Source: Caldisericaceae bacterium
GTDB lineage: Bacteria > Caldisericota > Caldisericia > Caldisericales > Caldisericaceae
DNA length: 6,816 bases
Direction of reading: 5' to 3'
NCBI GenBank assembly: GCA_026987225.1
Contig: JALSNB010000345.1
Coordinates: 1-6,816, forward strand
Positions 1 to 5,131 of the stretch are shown piece after piece (within the stretch, counting starts at the first letter, position 1; each line of letters starts with the position of its first letter). The notes below the pieces were generated by a model, which saw only the letters and a list, made by a program, of their open reading frames with translations, did not search any database and was not told where the DNA came from. A program made the translations under genes and the position numbers.

Positions 1-131
1 TTATTCTTTCTCTTTTCAAGGTAAATCTTCCGAACATTATTTTATCATAACAAACCGAAAACTTTAACAGATTAAAACTCAGACGCTTTGCCACAACAAA
101 GGAGTTAGAGGGAATGTGTCCCTCTAAGAGC
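1..131. repeat. Long inter-array segment, class II, copy a (partial)
   Basis: This matches the last 131 nt of the class II segments ending at 818 and 1429, without indels and with few substitutions. It contains TTTTCAAGGTAAA (13-25), ATTTTATCATAA (39-50), the shared right-end block from about 81, and the perfect hairpin at 105-127. It joins the repeat core at 132 through GAGC, which replaces the usual GTTG. The first part of the segment lies outside the window. No coding function is apparent. Confidence 0.85.
105..127 (+). other. Perfect 9-bp hairpin next to array module, five copies
   Basis: TTAGAGGGA (105-113) and TCCCTCTAA (119-127) are perfect inverted repeats around the loop ATGTG. The same hairpin recurs at 281-303, 792-814, 1042-1064 and 1403-1425, always ending 4 nt before a repeat core. 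It could be a structured RNA element, a protein-binding site or a processing signal. There is no T run, so it does not look like an intrinsic terminator. Confidence 0.8.
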
Positions 132-154
132 TAATCCCTTATTAATCAGGGCTC
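132..154. CRISPR. Solitary repeat core without spacer
   Basis: One 23-bp core lies between a class II segment (left) and a class I segment (right). Its left flank is the array-start form (AGAGC) and its right flank is the array-end form (ACTTTATTAGAACG). This is what recombination between the first and last repeats of a mini-array would leave after removing every spacer. A never-expanded module is the alternative. Confidence 0.8.
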
Positions 155-307
155 AACTTTATTAGAACGGCAACTGCGTTTCCTTTCTAACTTTCCTTCC
201 TTTGTTTTCCTGCAAGTTTCATTTCTGCAAGCTTTATTTGAGGCTTTTCAATATCCCGACGCTTTGCCACAACAAAGGAGTTAGAGGGAATGTGTCCCTC
301 TAAGAGC
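155..307. repeat. Long inter-array segment, class I, copy a (153 nt)
   Basis: This segment fills the space between the cores at 132 and 308. Its left end (ACTTTATTAGAACG, then a pyrimidine-rich stretch) and its right end (from about 259 to 307) are shared with class II segments. Its middle, with CTGCAAG motifs at about 210-235, occurs only in class I. Copy b at 916-1068 has exactly the same length and about a dozen differences. The left and right ends contain complementary stretches that could close it into a stem-loop. Confidence 0.85.
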
Positions 308-622
308 TAATCCCTTATTAATCAGGGCTCTATTCGAACAGGTGGCAAATGTGCTGTTTAAAAATGACTCCGTAGAGTTGTAATCCCTTATTAATCAGGG
401 CTCAATTCGAACCTCAAAAACACCGTGGGTCGACATCCTCGTCGCATGTTGTAATCCCTTATTAATCAGGGCTCTATTCGAACGCTATTGCCGACGCATT
501 CGGCATTACGCCTGAAGAATTGTTGTAATCCCTTATTAATCAGGGCTCAATTCGAATTCATTTGATATAGGTCCTAATAAATTTGCCTTATTAGAGTTGT
601 AATCCCTTATTAATCAGGGCTC
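308..622. CRISPR. Mini-array A: five repeats, four spacers
   Basis: The repeats have cores at 308, 381, 452, 526 and 600. The spacers are 340-376 (37 nt), 413-447 (35), 484-521 (38) and 558-595 (38). The leftmost repeat has GAGC instead of GTTG. The rightmost has TACTTTATTAGAAC instead of TATTCGAAC, which can be read as a 5-nt insertion plus one substitution. The repeat at 522-557 ends in T rather than C. The first tail base runs T, A, T, A, T across the five repeats. Spacer 484-521 has an open frame reading AIADAFGITPEE. Spacer 558-595 is repeated exactly at 851-888. Confidence 0.95.
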
Positions 623-818
623 TACTTTATTAGAACGACAACTACGTTTCCTTTCTAACTTTCCTTCCTTTGTTTTTGCCGTTTATCTTATTCTTTCTCT
701 TTTCAAGGTAAATCTTTCAAACATTATTTTATCATAACAAACCGAAAACTTTAACAGATTAAAACTCAGACGCTTCGCCATAACAAAGGAGTTAGAGGGA
801 ATGTGTCCCTCTAAGAGC
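623..818. repeat. Long inter-array segment, class II, copy b (196 nt)
   Basis: This complete class II segment lies between the cores at 600 and 819. It starts TACTTTATTAGAACG, passes through the pyrimidine-rich block shared with class I, has the class II middle (TTTTCAAGGTAAA at 700-712, then an ATTTTATCATAA block), and ends with the shared right block and hairpin. Its length equals that of copy c (1234-1429). On the minus strand it would lie just upstream of mini-array A, where a leader would be expected. Confidence 0.87.
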
Positions 819-915
819 TAATCCCTTATTAATCAGGGCTCAATTCGAACTCATTTGATATAGGTCCTAATAAATTTGCCTTATTAGAGTTGTAATCCCT
901 TATTAATCAGGGCTC
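819..915. CRISPR. Mini-array B: two repeats, one duplicated spacer
   Basis: The cores at 819 and 893 enclose one 38-nt spacer (851-888) identical to spacer 558-595 of mini-array A. The left repeat has the GAGC junction and the right one the TACTTTATTAGAAC junction. An identical spacer beside an identical right junction indicates that a segment was copied or recombined, rather than two independent acquisitions. Confidence 0.93.
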
Positions 916-1068
916 TACTTTATTAGAACGGCAACTACGTTTCCTTTCTAACTTTCCTTCCTTTGTTTTCCTGCAAGTTTCATTTATGCGAGTTTTCTTT
1001 GAAGCTTTTCAATATTCAGACGCTTTGCCACAACAAAGGAGTTAGAGGGAATGTGTCCCTCTAAGAGC
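916..1068. repeat. Long inter-array segment, class I, copy b (153 nt)
   Basis: This is the second full class I copy, aligned without gaps to 155-307. CTAACT...CCTTTGTT (948-967) is complementary to AACAAAGGAGTTAG (1032-1045). The pairing gives an 8-bp and a 6-bp helix separated by a 6-nt one-sided bulge, enough to close the segment into a stem-loop. The hairpin at 1042-1064 partly overlaps the right arm, so the two structures compete. Confidence 0.86.
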
Positions 1069-1233
1069 TAATCCCTTATTAATCAGGGCTCTATTCGGAC
1101 GAAGAGGTAGAAATTATAGAAATTATGGCTACCTCGTTGTAATCCCTTATTAATCAGGGCTCAATTCGGACGAAGATGACGAACCATACTTCGAAGCGCG
1201 AGATGTGTTGTAATCCCTTATTAATCAGGGCTC
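1069..1233. CRISPR. Mini-array C: three repeats, two spacers
   Basis: The cores are at 1069, 1140 and 1211, with spacers 1101-1135 and 1172-1206 (35 nt each). Internal tails end CGGAC, unlike the CGAAC of mini-arrays A and B. Spacer 1101-1135 carries a 7-bp inverted repeat (GAGGTAG at 1104-1110, CTACCTC at 1129-1135) and has an open frame starting EEVEIIEIM. Spacer 1172-1206 reads EDDEPYFEARD in its first frame. Both spacers start GAAGA. Confidence 0.94.
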
Positions 1234-1429
1234 TACTTTATTAGAACGGCAACTACGTTTCCTTTCTAACTTTCCTTCCTTTGTTTTTGCCGTTTATCTT
1301 ATTCTTTTTCTTTTCAAGGTAAATCTTCCGAACATTATTTTATCATAACAAACCAAAAACGTTAACAGATTAAAACTCAGACGCTTTGCCATAACAAAGG
1401 AGTTAGAGGGAATGTGTCCCTCTAAAAGC
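1234..1429. repeat. Long inter-array segment, class II, copy c (196 nt)
   Basis: This is the second complete class II segment, co-linear with 623-818. It carries TTTTCAAGGTAAA at 1311-1323 and the perfect hairpin at 1403-1425. Differences from the other copies are scattered substitutions, including AAAAGC instead of AAGAGC before the final core. The lack of indels suggests recent duplication, homogenisation or selection. Confidence 0.87.
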
Positions 1430-1461
1430 TAATCCCTTATTAATCAGGGCTCAATTCGGAC
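1430..1461. CRISPR. Last repeat of the locus
   Basis: The core at 1430-1452 is followed by the normal tail AATTCGGAC. On its left it has the GAGC-type junction; on its right the sequence becomes non-repetitive, with no further core at spacer distance. In the minus-strand reading this would be the leader-proximal repeat. In the plus-strand reading it would be the terminal one. Confidence 0.85.
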
Positions 1462-1875
1462 AGGGTCGTTTTTAGCCTGCATGAATATTATATCTTTTTG
1501 CCCTAATTTCGCAAATGCATGGAATTTTTCATTTTTCAAGGTAAAAAATGCGGCATGCAAAAATTAGATCTCCGTGAAAGTATTATTTAATCCGCACTTT
1601 TCAATGTTCGCAAAATTCGTACTGCCGCATACTTAATTTTAGCATAAAGAATTCAATTTTTAAAACGCTTTTTTGCCAATTAGAAAGCAAATTTCACATT
1701 TTTAACACATTTTTGCGAAATTAACACTAAACAATGAAGTATTTTTGCTATATTTACGCACATTCCGCACACAAAAATCATTTTTAATGCAATAGTTTGA
1801 GTTTCACATCTTTCCGCACGCAAAGCGGTGTTGCTTTTTGCAAAATATTCTGTATATTGTGCAAGAGGTGAGAAA
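1462..1875. other. AT-rich intergenic region, possible diverged CRISPR leader
   Basis: No credible gene lies between the last repeat and folP. Two motifs of the class II segments recur here in the same order: TTTTCAAGGTAAA at 1533-1545 (exact) and ATTTTAGCATAA at 1636-1647 (one mismatch to ATTTTATCATAA). On the minus strand the second reads TTATGCTAAAAT, which is -10-like. This suggests a leader transcribed leftward into the array. An imperfect inverted repeat pairs 1503-1521 with 1554-1567. A near-repeat, TCCGCAC followed shortly by CAAA, occurs at about 1765 and 1813. Confidence 0.4.
1831..1858 (+). promoter_or_regulatory. Weak candidate promoter for the folP operon
   Basis: TTGCTT (1831-1836) and TATATT (1853-1858) are 16 nt apart. 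The predicted start near 1865 would leave a leader of about ten nucleotides holding only the ribosome binding site, so this is a tentative call. A promoter further upstream in the AT-rich region is equally possible. Confidence 0.25.
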
Positions 1876-3057
1876 ATGATTGCTGAGATTGTAAAAAGGG
1901 AAGATTTGGACAGGGAACTGGAAAAAATAGGCACGGACAGGGCGGCTTTTGATATTTTCGAATGGAAAAGCAGAATGCTGCTTTTGAAACTCTATGACAT
2001 TAGCGGAAAAGGCGCAAACATTTTAAAACAGGAATTCATAGGCGCGGGCGGAGATGTTGCCGTGCACAGAGACGTGGCAAGTTGGAAAAAGGAGAAAACG
2101 GACTGCCTGCTTATCGGCACGGAACGCACATTCAGAAAAGTTGCGGACAAGCTAAAATTCGAACCGTTTTTCGGGCTTACAGACGTAAGGGAAACTCTGA
2201 TTAAGTTTCTCGAAAGAAAATCCCTCCCGATATTTAACATAAGAAACAAAGAATTCGATTTCAACAAACATGTATTTATCATGGGCATATTAAACACAAC
2301 ACCGGATTCGTTCTCGGACGGCGGGCGGTTTAACGACATAGACAGAGCGCTAAAGCATGCCGAGGAGATGCTGAAAGAGGGAGCTGACATTATCGACGTG
2401 GGCGGCGAATCCACACGTCCCGGAGCGGAGAAAGTGCCGCAAGACGTCGAAATAGAACGCACAGCGCCCGTAATTGCGGCAATAAGAAAAGAATTCAAAG
2501 ACGCAGTGATTTCGATTGATACATACAAATCGGAGGTTGCAAAGAAGGCAATTGAAAACGGTGCCGACATAATAAACGACATAAGCGGACTGCGTTTTGA
2601 CGAAAATATGGCCCCTCTTGCCGCAAAATATGATATACCTGTTGTTGCAATGCACATAAAGGGCACTCCCAAAAACATGCAAAAAAATCCTCACTATGAC
2701 AACGCGATAAAGGAACTTCTCACGTATTTTGCCGAAAGAATCAAAGCGCTCAACAATGCGGGCGTCGAGAAAATCATAATCGATCCGGGGATAGGTTTCG
2801 GAAAGCGCCTTCGGGACAACTTGCAGATCATAAAGCATCTCGATGCTTTCACGATTTTCAATTTGCCGATTCTGCTCGGAGTATCCAGAAAATCATTCAT
2901 AGGAGCGGTGCTTGACGAGCCAACGGACAAACGCCTCGTCGGAACGCTCGCAGCAAATATGCAAGGCGCGCAAAACGGAGCGAACATCCTGAGAGTGCAC
3001 GACGTAAAAGCGCACGTTGAAGCGGTAAAAATGCTCGAGGCAATAAAAAATGCATAG
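1876..3057 (+). CDS. folP: Dihydropteroate synthase with N-terminal extension
   Basis: The enzyme joins 6-hydroxymethyl-7,8-dihydropterin pyrophosphate to p-aminobenzoate to make 7,8-dihydropteroate, in the cytoplasmic folate pathway. The 393-residue protein has the family motifs in order: MGILNTTPDSFSDGG (136-150), DVGGESTRPGA (174-184), SIDTYK (213-218), NDISG (234-238), MHIKGTPKNMQ (259-269), IDPGIGFGK (302-310), GVSRKSFIG (335-343) and RVHD (373-376). The TIM barrel is complete. Residues 1-130 are an extension absent from the roughly 280-residue classical enzyme; longer bacterial forms are known, but its function is not evident here. ATG 1876 is preferred over GTG 1828 because GAGGTGAG lies just upstream of it and the extra 16 residues have no such site. 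The last 8 nt overlap folK. Confidence 0.97.
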   Translation: MIAEIVKREDLDRELEKIGTDRAAFDIFEWKSRMLLLKLYDISGKGANILKQEFIGAGGDVAVHRDVASWKKEKTDCLLIGTERTFRKVADKLKFEPFFGLTDVRETLIKFLERKSLPIFNIRNKEFDFNKHVFIMGILNTTPDSFSDGGRFNDIDRALKHAEEMLKEGADIIDVGGESTRPGAEKVPQDVEIERTAPVIAAIRKEFKDAVISIDTYKSEVAKKAIENGADIINDISGLRFDENMAPLAAKYDIPVVAMHIKGTPKNMQKNPHYDNAIKELLTYFAERIKALNNAGVEKIIIDPGIGFGKRLRDNLQIIKHLDAFTIFNLPILLGVSRKSFIGAVLDEPTDKRLVGTLAANMQGAQNGANILRVHDVKAHVEAVKMLEAIKNA

Positions 3058-3523
3058 GGCGATTATTGCGATAGGGACAAACCTCGGCGATAAAGAAGAA
3101 AACATAAAAAAAGCAATCGAAATGATGAAACAGCGTGGTATTCGCATCGTAAAATCTGCTGGTGTTTACAGAACAAAGCCTTACGGATACACAAATCAGC
3201 CCGATTTTTTAAACAGTGCGGCGGAAATCGAAACGATGCTTTCACCGGAAGAACTGATTGAAACACTGCTTTCCATAGAAAAAGACATGGGGCGCGTGCG
3301 AAAAGTGCATTGGGGGCCGCGCATAATCGACCTTGACATCATATTTTTCGATAATCTCACAGTAGATAAAGAGAACCTGAAAATTCCGCATCCTGACATG
3401 CAAAACAGATTGTTTGTGCTCAAACCCGTGTCCGAAATTGCGCCGTGTCGGGTGCACCCGATTTTCTGCAAAACGGTAAAAACCCTTCTCGAGGAGCTTT
3501 TAAATGCTGAAAAAACTTCTTAA
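3050..3523 (+). CDS. folK: 6-hydroxymethyl-7,8-dihydropterin pyrophosphokinase (HPPK)
   Basis: The enzyme transfers pyrophosphate from ATP to 6-hydroxymethyl-7,8-dihydropterin, giving the substrate of FolP. The 157-residue length is typical of a stand-alone HPPK. Visible motifs are IGTNLGD (8-14), VYRTKPYG and NQPDFLN (39-55), and the signature WGPRIIDLDIIFF (88-100), whose aspartates 95 and 97 match the family's metal-binding pair. PHP (113-115) and NRLFVLKPVSEI (119-130) complete the pattern. The start overlaps the end of folP by 8 nt and its own end overlaps the next gene by 20 nt, so translational coupling is likely. No key residue appears to be missing. Confidence 0.97.
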   Translation: MHRAIIAIGTNLGDKEENIKKAIEMMKQRGIRIVKSAGVYRTKPYGYTNQPDFLNSAAEIETMLSPEELIETLLSIEKDMGRVRKVHWGPRIIDLDIIFFDNLTVDKENLKIPHPDMQNRLFVLKPVSEIAPCRVHPIFCKTVKTLLEELLNAEKTS

Positions 3524-4067
3524 ACTTACCGGCATATTTTTCTATATAGGGCTTTTTACTCTCGGCGGGGGATATGCAATGATTCCGCTTATGAAGCAGG
3601 AGCTTGTTGAAAAGCACAAATATTTTACGGACGACGAATTTTACGAAATGTTTGCGATTTCGCAGGTTACACCGGGCCCGATTGCAGTAAACATGGCGAC
3701 GTTCATAGGGTTCAGGGAAGCCGGCATAATAGGTTCGGCATTTGCCACAACCGGCGTAATGCTCCCTTCGCTCATAATTATCATTCTCATTTCGCTTTTC
3801 TTTCAAAACATTACAAAAAACGTATTCGTGCACAGATTTTTCGTGGGGATACTCACCGGGGTTGTCGCGGAGATTAGCTACGTGATAATAGACGTCTGGA
3901 AAAAATCACAGATAGATTTCTTTTTCTATGCCGTGTTTGTGCTTTCCCTGATAGAGATTTTCCTGCTGAAAGTGAATCCCATATATGTGATCATAATCGG
4001 CGGAGCACTGGGGATTGTCTTTAAGTCAAAGGAGTTTGCAAAAAATGCATCGTCTTCATCTCATTAG
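3504..4067 (+). CDS. Chromate transporter family protein, short form, first subunit
   Basis: This 187-residue integral membrane protein has a single CHR (chromate transport) domain. Motifs are LGGGYAMIPLM (20-30), QVTPGPIAVNMATFIGF (54-70) and ATTGVMLPS (81-89). Several hydrophobic segments follow, at about 87-103, 110-130, 138-155 and 157-174. Short single-domain ChrA proteins are usually encoded in adjacent pairs and are thought to work together; the Bacillus subtilis YwrB/YwrA pair is an example. The likely role is chromate or related anion transport, but the natural substrate cannot be read from the sequence. GAGGAG at 3491-3496 lies 7 nt before ATG 3504. The gene overlaps folK by 20 nt and the second subunit by 23 nt. 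The C-terminus is serine-rich and soluble. Confidence 0.93.
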   Translation: MLKKLLKLTGIFFYIGLFTLGGGYAMIPLMKQELVEKHKYFTDDEFYEMFAISQVTPGPIAVNMATFIGFREAGIIGSAFATTGVMLPSLIIIILISLFFQNITKNVFVHRFFVGILTGVVAEISYVIIDVWKKSQIDFFFYAVFVLSLIEIFLLKVNPIYVIIIGGALGIVFKSKEFAKNASSSSH

Positions 4068-4575
4068 CGTATTTTTCGAGTTTTTCAAAATAGGCGCCGT
4101 GACATTCGGCGGCGGGCAGGCGATGCTCCCGATTCTCAAGAGAGAACTCGTTGAAAACCTTCACTGGGTTTCAATGAATCAATTTTTGTATTTCGTATCC
4201 GTCTCACAAGTTACGCCCGGCCCGATTGCAGTAAACATGGCGACGTTCATCGGTTACGAAGTCGACGGCATTTTCGGTGCGATAACGGCAACAACGGGTG
4301 TTGCGATGCCCTCGTTTTTGGTTATAACCCTGATTGCAACCGGACTGAAAAAGCTTAGCTCTTCCGCAGTTTACAGAGGATTTATTGCAGGCGTAAAACC
4401 TGTTATCGTTTCCCTGTTAATCGGTGCAATTTACCTCATTGCACGCGGCGCGTTCCACACGCTTGCGCCTTTCATAATGGCAGGCATCGCATTTGCCGTA
4501 TTCCTCAAATACAAAATAAACGCATTCCTCTTTCTCATCGCAATGGGAGCAATAGGGTTGTTTCTCATAAAATAA
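4045..4575 (+). CDS. Chromate transporter family protein, short form, second subunit
   Basis: This 176-residue protein has a single CHR domain and is the partner of the preceding gene. Motifs are FGGGQAMLPI (21-30), QVTPGPIAVNMATFIG (55-70) and ATTGVAMPS (82-90), followed by hydrophobic segments at about 89-104, 111-132, 138-154 and 158-175. ATG 4045 is chosen over an upstream ATG at 4015 because AAAGGAG (4028-4034) precedes it properly and the family's N-terminus starts here; the longer form would add ten residues. The 32 nt encoding GPIAVNMATFI are identical in the two chr genes, while neighbouring codons differ. The stop codon directly abuts the stop of the convergent gene at 4576. Confidence 0.93.
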   Translation: MHRLHLISVFFEFFKIGAVTFGGGQAMLPILKRELVENLHWVSMNQFLYFVSVSQVTPGPIAVNMATFIGYEVDGIFGAITATTGVAMPSFLVITLIATGLKKLSSSAVYRGFIAGVKPVIVSLLIGAIYLIARGAFHTLAPFIMAGIAFAVFLKYKINAFLFLIAMGAIGLFLIK

Positions 4576-4824
4576 CTATTCTTTTTTCGTGAGCTCTTTC
4601 ACCTTTTTCTCTTCCCATTCCTCGTCAAAAAGTTTGTCCTTTACAAACACCTTATACGCATGGAAAATTATGCCTATACCCCACATTCCGGCAATCCAGA
4701 CAAACCAAAACCACAAATTGTCGGGCGAAGTAAGCAAATTGACAATTAAAAGCGTGAGGTTTATAACGACATACGCAATAATATGCGAATAAAATTCTTT
4801 CAGTTCTTTAACACGTTCTCTCAC
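4576..4824 (-). CDS. 2TM-domain small membrane protein
   Basis: The 82-residue protein matches the 2TM domain pattern (PF13239, by recognition): a charged start RERVKELKEFYSHI, a first membrane segment at about 13-32, a short LTSPDNLW turn, a second aromatic-rich segment at about 37-58 containing WGIGIIFHAYKVF, and an acidic/basic tail with DEEWEEKKVKEL. The domain also occurs in other contexts, such as attached to sensor kinases; its biochemical role is unknown. The start is GTG 4824, 7 nt after the regulator's stop. The nearby ATG (4835) is out of frame and meets a stop at once. It is the last gene of the minus-strand operon and probably works with the membrane protein encoded at its start. 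Confidence 0.88.
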   Translation of the reverse strand: MRERVKELKEFYSHIIAYVVINLTLLIVNLLTSPDNLWFWFVWIAGMWGIGIIFHAYKVFVKDKLFDEEWEEKKVKELTKKE

Positions 4825-4831
4825 CTTTTTC

Positions 4832-5131
4832 TCATCCGTTTTTATTACCCTCCTTTAAAGTTTTTATGATTTTTTCCATATCGCTAAGATAATTTAAAAA
4901 CGCTTCTCTGCCTTCTTTCGTTAAAAAATACTGTGTCCTGGGGCGCTTATTCACAAATTTCTTTTTCACCTTTATAATGCCTTCTCTCTCGAGTTTTGCA
5001 ATGTGAGAGGAAAGATTCCCGTCCGTAAGGCCCGTTTTCCTCTTCAGCTCCGTAAAGCTTATGCCGTCTTCCAGAGTAATTAGCGTGAGGATTTTTACCC
5101 GCACGGGCGATCCGAACAGCTTTTCACTCAT
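4832..5131 (-). CDS. Winged-helix transcriptional regulator
   Basis: The 99-residue protein is a single winged-helix DNA-binding domain of the PF13601-like type (related to MarR/ArsR regulators). FGSPVRVKILTLI forms the first helix. SFTELKRKTGLTDGNLSSHIAKLEREG (25-51) is the helix-turn-helix with recognition helix. KKKFVNKRPRTQYFLTKEG (56-74) is the wing. No separate ligand domain or metal-binding cysteines are seen, so the signal is unknown. GGGAAAGGAA lies just upstream of ATG 5131, and the gene overlaps the upstream membrane-protein gene by 8 nt. Such regulators often sit beside membrane-protein genes they control. The palindrome at 5755-5771 over the operon's expected start is a natural candidate operator. 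Confidence 0.9.
   Translation of the reverse strand: MSEKLFGSPVRVKILTLITLEDGISFTELKRKTGLTDGNLSSHIAKLEREGIIKVKKKFVNKRPRTQYFLTKEGREAFLNYLSDMEKIIKTLKEGNKNG

Larger units (their letters stand above)
1..1461. CRISPR. Composite CRISPR locus of mini-arrays split by long conserved segments (left end cut off)
   Basis: Twelve copies of a 23-bp core (starts TAATCCC, ends AGGGCTC) begin at 132, 308, 381, 452, 526, 600, 819, 893, 1069, 1140, 1211 and 1430. A complete repeat is 36 bp: GTTG, the core, then a tail WATTCGAAC or WATTCGGAC. The core is partly palindromic (CCCT...AGGG around ATTAAT). Seven intervals are spacers of 35-38 nt. Other intervals are 153- or 196-nt segments repeated within the locus. 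Read on the minus strand the repeat ends GGGATTACAAC, resembling the GGGATTGAAAC-type end of many type I/III repeats, and spacer length also fits those types, so minus-strand crRNA is favoured but unproven. No cas gene lies in the window, so the type is not assigned. The locus continues beyond the left edge. Confidence 0.93.

Noticed and set aside
132..1461. Assigning a CRISPR type from the repeat (the ACAAC end resembles some Cas13b repeats)
   Set aside because: The spacers are longer than usual for that type and no cas gene is in the window, so any type would be a guess.
1650..1875. Folate-type riboswitch upstream of folP
   Set aside because: No convincing conserved core was seen; the short repeats and 4-bp stem near 1814-1828 are not enough.
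1680..1934. Minus-strand 84-codon ORF
   Set aside because: It overlaps the start of folP, lies largely in AT-rich intergenic DNA, and has no ribosome binding site or recognisable family.
1992..3147. Several minus-strand ORFs opposite folP, up to 228 codons
   Set aside because: They are antisense to a complete, motif-rich folP and have the low-complexity serine/phenylalanine-rich look of shadow frames.
3063..3833. Minus-strand ORFs opposite folK and the first chr gene
   Set aside because: They are shadows of well supported genes.
4589..4608. GTGA/TCAC hairpin before a T run just after the second chr gene
   Set aside because: The stem has only four base pairs and lies inside the 2TM gene, so it is too weak to call a terminator.
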